Shown here piece by piece: positions 1 through 7,216 of a stretch of DNA of 12,163 nucleotides. How positions within the stretch are numbered: position 1 is the stretch's first letter; each line of letters starts with the position of its first letter. Location of the stretch: positions 1 through 12,163 of the forward strand of contig JACOVT010000105.1 in the NCBI GenBank assembly GCA_016177165.1. Direction: 5' to 3'. The notes below the pieces were generated by a model. The model saw nothing but the letters and a program-made list of their open reading frames with translations, ran no database searches and was not told the origin of the DNA. The stretch is from Microcaldota archaeon. GTDB taxonomy: Archaea; B1Sed10-29; JACOVT01. Position numbers and translations under genes: made by a program.

Positions 1-10
1 ATATAATAGT

Positions 11-1783
11 GTGGAACACCCGAAAGATAACGTGACACAGAACGTCAAACGAAGTCTAGCAAGAAGCCCACGCAGGCTCGGAGTACAACTCGACAGGTTG
101 CTTGCAGAACGACTAGCTACTACCAGGAACGCGATGATAAGAGCAGGAATACCTTTCAGGTTTGAAACCCGTTCTCCGGCACAAGCCATTGAAAACCTGA
201 AAAAACGGGCTAAGCGCGACCCAAAAGCCAAAGCGTTCCTCGAGCGGCTCACAATGCACGAGCTAGCGCGCGTAGAAGGGGTAAAGGAAAGGCTTTTCCC
301 AGAGGAACGAGTTCCAGGAGTTGTTTATGTTCAGGCCAAAGTGGGTCCTCCCCATTTTGAGGGAATTGGGGTGATGCCCAAGAAAGAAGTACGACAATGG
401 CTTCATGAATCAGTAAAATCTGGCTTGATAATACCGTGGAAGCGCGGCAGCTATCTCATACCGATGCAAACTCCAGTGTTTTCCGTACGCAGTATAGCAA
501 CATATGACGGCGACTTCCACAGGCGATCCTTCTATACATCAACGCCAGGTTCTGATACACGAGTCATAAAGGGAACCGGCGACAGGTCTATTGAACCACA
601 CCAATATGATAAAGATAAAAAGGTAGATAGGCTTTGGACTCTCCTTTCATTCACGCCAGAAGAGCATAGCGAGGAACGCATGTTATGGGGTGGAGCCCAA
701 TGGCAGACTACCCTGCGTTCAGTAATGGTCGCCAGAAAGATACGTGGCAAGTTTACTCAGTTAAAAGATAAGGATCCAGTTATAAAAAGGCTCAGCGAGC
801 TGGGTTTGTGTAACGATGCGCCAGTCCTTAAACCCGGGGCCATATTCAAACCGCGACAGACTATATTCTATACTGGCGGCTCAAGCGAAGAATCACTAAA
901 GCTTTTGCTAGCTAACCGCAGGGCCTGGAATAACGACCTAACTGAACGAGAGCGGGGGCTAGTCAGAGGAGTCTTCCGTCAAATGATAAAATTTAGACCA
1001 AGCATAGAAGACAAACTAAAGGCAGAACCCGACTATAACAAACTTGACGAGCTCGGAAGGTACCGCCGAATACTAGCAATGATAGAACAGCGTAAAATTG
1101 GCAGGATAAAGCCAATCCAAGCTTCAGGCATAAGCGAGCGGTTAGCGTCAGAACCATTAAACGCGGAAAGTATGCCTGAAGAAGAGTTTTACGATCTAGC
1201 CAGAAGAAAACACCTGCTAATAACCAACGTGTTAGGCCCTGAAATAACACTACGCTTGCGAAAGGGTGCAAAGTTCTCCGGAATTCCTGCACCATACCGC
1301 CGGGAACAGGTCGTATATGGATACTCGCTTCCAAACGGGCTTGGCAAGCGAGTTGGAGAGGTACTATTGAAGGATGATATAGCCAACATAGTCAAAGCAT
1401 ACGGCTTAAAGAAAGACACGCCAGAAACCCGGGAAAGAATAGCGTTGGGTTTTGGAGCCAGAATGCTACTGGTGCGAGAACTTGTTAGAGAGAACCTAAA
1501 GGGGCGGCTTGGAAGCGAGGATCAAGGATGGCCGGTTAGCCCGCACAATGCAACCCCAACCCATTTTGTTGACCTAGACACGGTTGATTTCAAAAAACCA
1601 GTGTCTCAGCAAGAAGCCATAAGAGAGGACCAAGAAATGCGTGAAACCTTTGACCTGTTCTGCAAGCAACTAAAGCTAGACCAGCGGGCTGGTGAACTTT
1701 GGAATCGCCTGCATGATGAAATAGCAAAAGCGCGTTCTTCGCATGGGTCTACATTAATAAAGCCTCTAAAGGTTGCCGCATAA
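11..1783 (+). CDS. Large basic protein of unknown family
   Basis: A 590-residue reading frame from a GTG start. The frame stays open to the left edge, so the true start could lie outside the window. I recognise no family. The first ~100 residues are rich in Arg and Lys, with helical, charged stretches and no signal peptide or membrane segment, suggesting a cytoplasmic and possibly nucleic-acid-binding protein. Near the C-terminus, residues 512-527 contain an H-N pair followed by F-V-D-L-D-T-V-D. This loosely recalls the catalytic-loop Asn and metal-binding Asp of kinase-like folds, but I see no convincing ATP-binding loop. Codon use is rich in cta, ata, aga and aca, unlike the ctc- and cgc-rich genes downstream, which hints at a different origin. 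The next gene is 145 bases away with its own promoter, so this looks like a separate transcription unit. That the frame is coding is fairly sure; its function is unknown. Confidence 0.7.
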   Translation: MEHPKDNVTQNVKRSLARSPRRLGVQLDRLLAERLATTRNAMIRAGIPFRFETRSPAQAIENLKKRAKRDPKAKAFLERLTMHELARVEGVKERLFPEERVPGVVYVQAKVGPPHFEGIGVMPKKEVRQWLHESVKSGLIIPWKRGSYLIPMQTPVFSVRSIATYDGDFHRRSFYTSTPGSDTRVIKGTGDRSIEPHQYDKDKKVDRLWTLLSFTPEEHSEERMLWGGAQWQTTLRSVMVARKIRGKFTQLKDKDPVIKRLSELGLCNDAPVLKPGAIFKPRQTIFYTGGSSEESLKLLLANRRAWNNDLTERERGLVRGVFRQMIKFRPSIEDKLKAEPDYNKLDELGRYRRILAMIEQRKIGRIKPIQASGISERLASEPLNAESMPEEEFYDLARRKHLLITNVLGPEITLRLRKGAKFSGIPAPYRREQVVYGYSLPNGLGKRVGEVLLKDDIANIVKAYGLKKDTPETRERIALGFGARMLLVRELVRENLKGRLGSEDQGWPVSPHNATPTHFVDLDTVDFKKPVSQQEAIREDQEMRETFDLFCKQLKLDQRAGELWNRLHDEIAKARSSHGSTLIKPLKVAA

Positions 1784-1789
1784 ACTTGT

Positions 1790-1802
1790 CAGGCAACGCC
1801 TG
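1790..1802. other. Small inverted repeat after the first gene
   Basis: CAGGC-AAC-GCCTG, a 5-base stem with a 3-base loop, lies 6 bases after the stop codon at 1781-1783. It may help end transcription or be incidental. No T-run follows it directly. The rest of the 1784-1928 gap holds an AT-rich TATA-like stretch at about 1832-1840 and the promoter described next. Confidence 0.25.
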
Positions 1803-1894
1803 CCTTGCGCCGCAGGAGCAGCACAAGAGTATTTTAATATAGGGTGCTGGCAATGAGCAAACCAACCGGTTCGGGTTAATTTGAGTTGGGAAAC

Positions 1895-1903
1895 GCTTAA
1901 ATA
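1895..1903 (+). promoter_or_regulatory. TATA box of the acylphosphatase-coiled-coil gene
   Basis: GCTTAAATA is centred about 30 bases before the ATG at 1929. Archaeal TATA boxes sit about 26-27 bases before the transcription start, which predicts a leader of only a few bases or none. No Shine-Dalgarno sequence is visible. Confidence 0.55.
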
Positions 1904-1928
1904 GTGACAAAGCACCAGAGTCTTCTTA

Positions 1929-2465
1929 ATGACCAAGGCAGTATTTTATATCAAGGACAAGGTGCAGGATGTTGGCTACCGCGTCCACATCGTGGGCAAG
2001 ATTCTAGAATCCCCACTCGAAGGAACCGCCGTAAACACTGCCGACGGCAGCGTAAAAGTAATGCTAAGGGGCGAAAAAGAGCACATTCTACAATTCTACG
2101 AGGAACTCAAGAAGGAAAAACCGGAGCTTGCTGAAAACCCAGCCATGTCAAAGCCAGAGTTTAACGAGGCGCTCGAAGTCCCTGACGCGATGCGCTCATC
2201 ACAACATCTAATGCTCGGCCAGTTCTCAAAAGGCGTGGGGTTCCTAGCAGAAATGAACCAAAAACTAGAAACCGGCTTCAACGGAATGAACCAAAAACTA
2301 GAAACCGGCTTCAACGGAATGAACCAAACCATGACCGGAATGAACCAAAAGCTCGATGAATCTAACCAAAAACTTGATTCTCTTGAAGGAATCAAGCAAG
2401 GGCTTACCGATATAAAACAAACTCTTGTAGAGCTGCCTAAGAAGATCGCCGAGGCAATCAGCTAA
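1929..2465 (+). CDS. Acylphosphatase domain fused to a repeat coiled coil
   Basis: Residues 1-60 read as an acylphosphatase domain: V-Q-D-V-G-Y-R at 12-18 supplies the phosphate-binding Arg (R18), and G-T-A-V-N followed by D-G-S-V at 32-42 supplies the catalytic Asn (N36). The family hydrolyses carboxyl-phosphate bonds. Typical acylphosphatases are about 90 residues long; this protein has 178. A linker (about 66-100) leads to a helical tail (100-178) built from 11-residue units beginning M-N-Q-K-L, two of them identical, which should form a hendecad-type coiled coil and probably oligomerise the enzyme. The start is fixed by the TATA spacing (leaderless ATG). No signal peptide, so cytoplasmic. 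Next downstream is a BofA-like membrane protein with its own promoter. The domain is confident; the physiological substrate and the role of the tail are unknown. Confidence 0.8.
   Translation: MTKAVFYIKDKVQDVGYRVHIVGKILESPLEGTAVNTADGSVKVMLRGEKEHILQFYEELKKEKPELAENPAMSKPEFNEALEVPDAMRSSQHLMLGQFSKGVGFLAEMNQKLETGFNGMNQKLETGFNGMNQTMTGMNQKLDESNQKLDSLEGIKQGLTDIKQTLVELPKKIAEAIS
2253..2318 (+). repeat. Perfect 33-bp tandem duplication
   Basis: Two identical, adjacent 33-base units (2253-2285 and 2286-2318) each encode M-N-Q-K-L-E-T-G-F-N-G. Degenerate relatives follow at 2319-2339 and 2340-2381. The absence of even synonymous differences between the first two units points to a recent duplication, or continuing copy-number change, in the coiled-coil tail. 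Confidence 0.95.
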
Positions 2466-2492
2466 AGGGCCCTAAAACCCTGCAGGAAAACC

Positions 2493-2500
2493 CTTTAAAG
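2493..2500 (+). promoter_or_regulatory. TATA box of the BofA-like gene
   Basis: CTTTAAAG is centred about 24-25 bases before the GTG at 2521, placing transcription start at about the start codon. This supports choosing the GTG over the in-frame ATG at 2539. Confidence 0.5.
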
Positions 2501-2520
2501 CCCGGCGCATAAACAATATC

Positions 2521-2853
2521 GTGCTCGCTCTCTTCAGCATGTTTGGCAACTTTTCAGCGTTCGGCGACATCTCCAAGTGCGCCACGCTCTCAACGGATGC
2601 GATCAAGTGCTTCACCGGCAACGCCGGCGTGATACTCACGGGCATACTGCTCCTAGTCGCGGCGTTCGTCGTGCTCTACGTTTTCCGCCAGTTCCTCGCC
2701 AACGCAATACTCGGGATAATCGCCCTGCTGGTGGTGGTCTACGTGCTCGGCCTTCCCGTACCGCTCAGCCCGTTGGCAGTGATAGTGAGCGTTCTCGGCG
2801 GACTGGGCGGCGTTGCGGCGCTCGTGATAGCCAGCTACTTCGGGTGGCTCTGA
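2521..2853 (+). CDS. BofA-like small membrane protein
   Basis: A 110-residue membrane protein. Hydrophobic segments lie at about 36-56, 59-80 and 85-108, separated by short turns. The C-terminal half (from about residue 52: F-R-Q-F-L-A-N-A-I-L-G, then P-V-P-L-S-P, then a Gly-rich V-L-G-G-L-G-G-V hairpin) resembles the BofA / pro-sigma-K processing inhibitor family, in which a conserved N-x-x-x-G helix is followed by a Gly-rich C-terminal helix. In Bacillus BofA restrains the SpoIVFB intramembrane protease. Archaea have no sigma-K, so the role here is unknown; membrane-protease control is one guess. The N-terminal 35 residues, with Cys20 and Cys30, are extra. Its TGA at 2851-2853 overlaps an ATG at 2853, suggesting possible coupling to the poorly resolved downstream frame. 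The family call is moderate. Confidence 0.6.
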   Translation: MLALFSMFGNFSAFGDISKCATLSTDAIKCFTGNAGVILTGILLLVAAFVVLYVFRQFLANAILGIIALLVVVYVLGLPVPLSPLAVIVSVLGGLGGVAALVIASYFGWL

Positions 2854-3029
2854 TGCCCGCGCGCAGGGCAAGAAATATCACGCCAAAACCCACTCGAAGG
2901 CAGGCAACACTTCAACCAGCAGACTTTCCTCCAATGGGATTCCGGCGGGCTGGCTCGCAGGCATGGAGGAGCCCGACCTACCTCGCTTTTTCCCAAAAGC
3001 AATGGCAAAAATACAGGCCCTAGATAGAA
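2853..3029 (+). other. Unresolved stretch: possible broken 5' part of the next gene
   Basis: The TGATG overlap at 2851-2855 opens a 56-codon frame ending in TAG at 3021-3023; its Arg/Pro/Gln-rich product looks unlike a real protein. In another frame an ATG at 2963 gives M-E-E-P-D-L-P-R-F-F-P-K-A-M-A-K-I-Q-A-L. Skipping one base near 3018-3024 would join this smoothly to I-E-V-L-G-N-L-L of the following gene. Either that gene starts at GTG 3030, or it has suffered a single-base frameshift or sequencing error here. Confidence 0.4.
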
Positions 3030-3266
3030 GTGCTCGGCAACCTGCTCCAGATCAGCGCGACCGGCGAGGAACTTGGAAGGGCAAAAGCATTGAGGATACG
3101 GTACGAGCCCTACTTTCCCCCAAGAAAATGGGCCAAGAGAGAATTCATCAGCGCGACCCTTGAGATACTCGGGGCACGCGACAAGCGCGAGGCCACGCGC
3201 ATACTTAAACGCGCACTAATCAGGCTCAAGCCCAAAATAGAGGCGCTGCAGGCGTCAAGAGGCTAG
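3030..3266 (+). CDS. Small basic helical protein of unknown function
   Basis: A 78-residue frame from a GTG start. The codon pattern (ctc, cgc, gcg, ata) matches that of hisS and the other chromosomal genes, so it appears truly coding. The product is basic and mostly helical (residues 38-78 contain alternating Lys/Arg/Glu with R-I-L-K-R-A-L-I-R-L), with no membrane segment. I know no family for it. No TATA box stands at the expected distance before 3030, so it may be read from the BofA-like gene's promoter. The start is doubtful: a more complete protein of about 100 residues beginning at ATG 2963 is obtained if one base near 3021 is skipped. Its TAG at 3264-3266 overlaps the stop codon of the convergent PKD gene within one CTAG palindrome. 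Confidence 0.5.
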   Translation: MLGNLLQISATGEELGRAKALRIRYEPYFPPRKWAKREFISATLEILGARDKREATRILKRALIRLKPKIEALQASRG

Positions 3267-4888
3267 CCCCAGAAGCGCGTCTCGAAAAGGAAGTCACGGT
3301 TGAACGCCTCCGCATTCCACGCGGTCGAGTTGTTCACCCAAGGCGCTCCAGCATCATAGTTTCCGGGCGAGACGTAGTAAGCCCGCAGGTTGTCGTAAGC
3401 GCCGTTCAGCGCGACCGGCTCTATTATTATGTAGTAAGTCCTGCCAGCGGTAAGGACAAGCGACTCGTTTACAGGCACGCGGGTAAACCCGGTGTCATTC
3501 TCTAACATCGAGCCGTTGAGCGTGTCCTTCCACAAGTCCGCCCCGTCCAGCGAGTCGCGTATCTTGACTTCCACTCCGCCGTTGCTGCTGCCGGCAAAGA
3601 TGCCGACCTCATCGACCACCTGCGAGGCGGGCACGAACTCCTGCGCCACTGCGGATCTGTCGTAGGCATAACCCACGTTGACGTACGAGGCAAACGAATC
3701 ACCAGTGGACTGGTCAGCTTTCAGAGCGAGAACATGAATGGTGCGGGTAAGGCTTCCAGTCGCGCCCTCGTTGTCGGTCACCGTGAGGGTGACGTTGAAG
3801 TCGCCGCCTGACGTGTACTCGTGTTGCGGAGCTGCTTCTGCCGAAGTGTCACCGTCGCCGAAGTCCCACGAATACGAGTCAACCGAACCTTGTGCGTCAT
3901 CGTAGGAGGCCGAGCCGTTGAAAGAGCAGTCTACCCCTTTCTTGCATTCGGGCGCGGGCGCGTCAAACAGAGCTATGGGAGGAGGGTTGGGCACTGTAAA
4001 GTTGGTTTCTGTAGAAACTGCAGAACCAGCGGCCTTGCCATCCGAAGCGTACACCCAAACGGTGTGGTTGCCGCGCGCGGCCATCAGCTTCCTGCCGGTC
4101 TTTTCGCCGCGCGGGAGTATGAGCGTTACGCAGTCGTAGTCCTGCAAGCAGCCGCCGCCCGGCTTTCTGTTGATGTAGAATATGACCTGCAAGGCGTCGT
4201 TGTCTGGATCCGACGTATCTGAAGCGTCGAACAGGCAGTTGTTCGAGTCCAGACCGGCTTCGGTGCAGTCGACTGAAGCAGGTCGCGCGTTGGGCTTTTC
4301 GTTGCTGACTGTGATGATGGTCGTGCCATACCCGCTTCCCTTGTCATTGTCAACAGCGCTCACGTTCACCTTGTAGGTCCCCGTGTGGGCGAAGCGGTGC
4401 GACTGCGAGAACCCAAAAGTCTTGTTGTTTACGATTGTGGTTTCCAGAGGGCTGCCGTCCCCCCAGTTGATCGTGTAGTTGACTATCCTTCCATCAGGAT
4501 CCCGACCGGTTGCGTTTATGGTGGCGTTGCCGGGCAGGAGAAGCTGTTTTCCGCCAGTCACGTAAACGAATGGCTTGTAGTTAATGATGTAGAGAGTCGC
4601 GGTCGCGCTCGCGCCCCCGTACGGGTACGCTAGAGCGTTGCACTTTATGTGGTAGGTCCCGAGCGAGCTGAAGTTGTAGGACCATGTGTTGCCTCTCCAA
4701 TTATTGACCTGTTGCCAAGCGCCGGTGCCGTTCTGCCATGACCAGTCGTACTTGTACGGCGTAAAATCGGTGCCGCTACAGGTGAACGCGAGCGTTCCGC
4801 GCCCAAGGTTGCCGAACGACGGACTTATGGACGCGGAGTAGGCCAGCACTGAACCGAAAAGCAGGAGCAGGACGAGCGCTTTGCGCAT
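3263..4888 (-). CDS. Secreted PKD-domain surface protein (short paralogue)
   Basis: 541 residues, beginning with a clear signal peptide (M-R-K, then a Leu/Val-rich core, cleavage probably after about residue 18). Order: Ig-like N-domain (20-103), PKD-like domain 1 (104-197; W-G-D-G-S at 142-146), a Cys-rich beta domain (200-300), PKD domain 2 (302-387; W-D-F-G-D-G-D at 341-347), and a C-terminal jelly-roll-like domain (389-541). Eight cysteines (37, 83, 208, 218, 247, 253, 315, 321) all have counterparts in the neighbouring paralogue and no other Cys is present, which suggests four disulfides. Fifteen N-x-S/T sequons suggest N-glycosylation. There is no C-terminal membrane anchor or sorting motif. 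Such proteins usually act at the cell surface in adhesion or envelope structure; no catalytic motif is seen. The TATA box 26 bases upstream fits a leaderless ATG. Confidence 0.85.
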   Translation of the reverse strand: MRKALVLLLLFGSVLAYSASISPSFGNLGRGTLAFTCSGTDFTPYKYDWSWQNGTGAWQQVNNWRGNTWSYNFSSLGTYHIKCNALAYPYGGASATATLYIINYKPFVYVTGGKQLLLPGNATINATGRDPDGRIVNYTINWGDGSPLETTIVNNKTFGFSQSHRFAHTGTYKVNVSAVDNDKGSGYGTTIITVSNEKPNARPASVDCTEAGLDSNNCLFDASDTSDPDNDALQVIFYINRKPGGGCLQDYDCVTLILPRGEKTGRKLMAARGNHTVWVYASDGKAAGSAVSTETNFTVPNPPPIALFDAPAPECKKGVDCSFNGSASYDDAQGSVDSYSWDFGDGDTSAEAAPQHEYTSGGDFNVTLTVTDNEGATGSLTRTIHVLALKADQSTGDSFASYVNVGYAYDRSAVAQEFVPASQVVDEVGIFAGSSNGGVEVKIRDSLDGADLWKDTLNGSMLENDTGFTRVPVNESLVLTAGRTYYIIIEPVALNGAYDNLRAYYVSPGNYDAGAPWVNNSTAWNAEAFNRDFLFETRFWG

Positions 4889-4910
4889 GCCTTCCTTCTG
4901 TACTTTGGGC

Positions 4911-4918
4911 TTTAAAAC
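4911..4918 (-). promoter_or_regulatory. TATA box of the short PKD gene
   Basis: Read on the minus strand, GTTTTAAA is centred about 26 bases before the ATG at 4888. The gap between the two PKD genes (4889-4947) is just long enough to hold this promoter, so the short gene can be transcribed separately from its upstream paralogue. Confidence 0.55.
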
Positions 4919-4947
4919 GCCGCATCACGGCGAGGGTTTCCTTAAAG

Positions 4948-7161
4948 TCAGATCCAATACGCAGTTTCGAAGTTTAGGTCGCGGTCATTCCCTTCCCGCT
5001 GCCAGCCAGAACCGGAAACGAAAACCCATGGCTCTCCCGCATCATAGTTTCCCGGCGAAACGTAGTATGCGCGGAAGTTGTCGAGATCGCCCAAATATAG
5101 CACGGGCTCTGCCACGATGTAGTAGGTGCTGCCTCCCGTAACCGAAAGCGAGTCGTTCAATGATATAGTGGTAAAGCCGCTGCTGTTTAACTCAGAGAAC
5201 GGGACGGTAACCTCCCAAAGTTCATCGCCATCCAGCGAGTCGCGTATCGAGATGTTGACCGCTCCCTTGTTGTTCCACATGAACACCCTGACGGCATCAA
5301 CCGTTGAGAAGGAGGGGACGAACTGCTGGGCTACCAGCCCCGCGCCCGAGGGCCCGAACTGGAAGAACCCGTCGTTTGACTCGCCAGAAGACTGGTCTAC
5401 GGCCAAGCGTTGGACGTGTACCTGTTTTGAAACGCTGCTCGCCGCGCCCTCGTCATCCTTGACCTTGAGCGTCACGGTGTAGTCCCCGGCAGCTGAATAA
5501 TTGTGAAAAGGGGCGGAAAGCGTGCTATTGGTGCCATCACCGAACAGCCAGAGGTACGAGGCTATGGAGCCGTCGTCCGAAGAAGGCGCGGCGTCAAACC
5601 CGCACTCTCTCCCTTCCCTGCACGTCGGTGCCACAAATGCCGCGGTCGGCGCAAGGTTGGCTATGGTAAAGTTGGTTTCCAGTGAAACCGTCGACTTGCG
5701 GTCGGTCACCTCAAATACTGCGGCGTGTTCCCCCCTGAGACCGAAAAGGACGCGGGCACTAGTCTTGTTGCCCATCAATATGGTGCGGCAGTCCGACGGC
5801 GGAGGATTTAGGCAGGCGCCTCTGGGGTTGCTGTTTACGTAAACCGTGTACGAAAGGGGATCGCCGTCCGGGTCGCGGGCTGAAACGCTGAACAGGCAGT
5901 TGCTGGTGTTCGCCCCGCCCTCGGTGCAGTCGACGCTTACCTCGTTCACTACGGGCGGAGTGTTAGAGAACCTCACGGTCGCATTGGCTGTCCTTGAGTT
6001 GCCTTCATCATCCTTTGCGGTTATCGAATAAACAAGCGTCTTTGTCCCGCGCAGCCTTATCTGGTGCGAGCCGACGTATGCTTTCATTGAAGAGGCCGCT
6101 AGGTCGACGGACTCGACATAGACCGTCACGCTGCCCACGCCGTTCGCCGGGTCGGCGAAGAACGGCCAGCCGCTTCCCGTGCGGATGCCGGCCCGCCTCT
6201 CGGATGCGCCATCGCTCGCGCGTTCCACGGTAACGTCCGCGTCCCCGCCGCCAGCGATGCCGTTAAATGTTACAGTATAGCCCGCGGGCGCAGGCGGAAA
6301 CACGTCGCCGCGCTGGGCTTGCCAGTACAAGCCATGGTAATAATCGACATTTCCAGTCTCCCTCAGCGCGTTCTTGTCAACGCGGTAAGTCCTGTTCACG
6401 AGCAGGTAGTTGTTGGCGGGCTCGAAAGACCGCTTTTCAGTGGTGGAAGCCGCCTTTACCGTATAGCCGGTGATGTTTCCATCAATGTCGCTGATGCTTG
6501 CAGCAATCGTGAAGCCCTCGGGGTTCGTGGAGAAAACGTGGTTGGGAGTTATTTCTACAGAGGGCGCATAACTCTTTATCACTATAAGCCCACTCAAACC
6601 AGTACCGTGGTCGCGCCACCGGTCTGTCGTGACCGTTGCGACCAGCTTGGGAACGCTCGCGTCAACAGAGTCAACAGATAATGTCACGGCGCTTTCGCCC
6701 GTCTGGGCGTCCCTGAAGAAGTAGCCGGTCTGTCCTGCCTTCAGTTGCTTGGCGTCGGTGGCATCGTCGGCGTTCCGCCAGACCGTTACCTTTGCCCACA
6801 CACCCGTGCCGCGCTTGACGATGCCGTCAAACTTGACTGCATAGCCAGTGATTCCTTCGAACTTGTCGCCTTTCAACGCAACCCAACCGGTTGGCTTGAA
6901 CTTGAATGCAGTGCATCGCACGTCATAAGAGCCCACCTTGTCAAAGTTGAGCGTCAGCGTTTCATTGGCGAGGGGCGCGGGCTGCCAGAAATCCGAAGCG
7001 TGGTCCTTGAAGGCCCATTCGTACGATACTGGCGCAAAGTCGTTAGTGCTGCACTTGAACTCGAGCGGCCCGCGCGGGAACGCGCCAGAATGGGGACTCA
7101 CGTTTATCGCGTAAGCAAGAGTGACGCTCGCAAGCAGCATTGCTAGAAGCAGTTTTCGCAT
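4948..7161 (-). CDS. Secreted PKD-domain surface protein (long paralogue with two inserted modules)
   Basis: 737 residues, paralogue of the downstream 541-residue protein. Signal peptide 1-18 (cleavage after A-Y-A); Ig-like N-domain with Cys37 and Cys83; inserted module A (98-178); beta domain 1 resuming at about 191-283; inserted module B (284-366); remainder of that domain to about 398; Cys-rich domain (405-500; Cys412, 422, 450, 458); PKD domain (501-585; Cys514 and 520, W-L-F-G-D-G-T at 538-544); C-terminal jelly-roll-like domain (587-737). The C-domain shares an almost unchanged R-A-Y-Y-V-S-P-G-N-Y-D-A-G block with the paralogue. About 12 N-x-S/T sequons occur, none in modules A or B. 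No membrane anchor. Probably a glycosylated cell-surface or secreted adhesion or envelope protein; a ligand cannot be inferred. Leaderless ATG by TATA spacing. Confidence 0.85.
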   Translation of the reverse strand: MRKLLLAMLLASVTLAYAINVSPHSGAFPRGPLEFKCSTNDFAPVSYEWAFKDHASDFWQPAPLANETLTLNFDKVGSYDVRCTAFKFKPTGWVALKGDKFEGITGYAVKFDGIVKRGTGVWAKVTVWRNADDATDAKQLKAGQTGYFFRDAQTGESAVTLSVDSVDASVPKLVATVTTDRWRDHGTGLSGLIVIKSYAPSVEITPNHVFSTNPEGFTIAASISDIDGNITGYTVKAASTTEKRSFEPANNYLLVNRTYRVDKNALRETGNVDYYHGLYWQAQRGDVFPPAPAGYTVTFNGIAGGGDADVTVERASDGASERRAGIRTGSGWPFFADPANGVGSVTVYVESVDLAASSMKAYVGSHQIRLRGTKTLVYSITAKDDEGNSRTANATVRFSNTPPVVNEVSVDCTEGGANTSNCLFSVSARDPDGDPLSYTVYVNSNPRGACLNPPPSDCRTILMGNKTSARVLFGLRGEHAAVFEVTDRKSTVSLETNFTIANLAPTAAFVAPTCREGRECGFDAAPSSDDGSIASYLWLFGDGTNSTLSAPFHNYSAAGDYTVTLKVKDDEGAASSVSKQVHVQRLAVDQSSGESNDGFFQFGPSGAGLVAQQFVPSFSTVDAVRVFMWNNKGAVNISIRDSLDGDELWEVTVPFSELNSSGFTTISLNDSLSVTGGSTYYIVAEPVLYLGDLDNFRAYYVSPGNYDAGEPWVFVSGSGWQREGNDRDLNFETAYWI
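6064..6312 (-). repeat. Inserted module B in the long PKD protein
   Basis: Encodes residues 284-366, a diverged second copy of module A, sitting inside the first PKD-like domain. The two copies share motif spacing but are far from identical, so the duplication is old. Confidence 0.7.
6628..6870 (-). repeat. Inserted module A in the long PKD protein
   Basis: Encodes residues 98-178. It shares a pattern with module B: G-D-x-F, then G-Y-x-V-x-F-x-G-I, V-T-V-x-R, F-F-x-D, V-T, V-x-S-V-D. It has no Cys and no sequon, and it is absent from the shorter paralogue at the equivalent place (after Cys83). The pattern resembles beta-rich repeats of archaeal surface proteins; I cannot name the family. Confidence 0.7.
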
Positions 7162-7182
7162 CCGCTCTTTCCTTTCTTCATT

Positions 7183-7190
7183 GTTTAAAA
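7183..7190 (-). promoter_or_regulatory. TATA box of the long PKD gene
   Basis: On the minus strand, TTTTAAAC is centred about 26 bases before the ATG at 7161. The spacing is the same as for its paralogue, predicting a leaderless mRNA. Confidence 0.55.
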
Positions 7191-7216
7191 GGATTCCGCA
7201 ATCGCCCGGCAGTCCC

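Noticed and set aside
1853..1879. Eight-residue ORF before the acylphosphatase gene
   Set aside because: Too short, not at leaderless distance from a good TATA box, and without a Shine-Dalgarno sequence.
2577..3023. 148-codon frame across the BofA-like gene
   Set aside because: It overlaps the membrane protein in another frame and has the Arg/Pro/His-rich makeup of a shadow; only the TGATG overlap at 2851-2855 is of interest.
3021..3023. In-frame TAG between two open stretches, as a possible pyrrolysine codon
   Set aside because: The upstream stretch does not look like protein and a simple one-base frameshift explains the junction better. No pyrrolysine machinery is visible here.
3821..4222. 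133-codon plus-strand frame inside the short PKD gene
   Set aside because: Antisense shadow of a strongly supported secreted protein.
4948..7161. Tandem PKD genes as S-layer proteins anchored by a C-terminal sorting signal
   Set aside because: Neither protein has a C-terminal hydrophobic segment or PGF-type motif; both end in an aromatic-rich beta strand.
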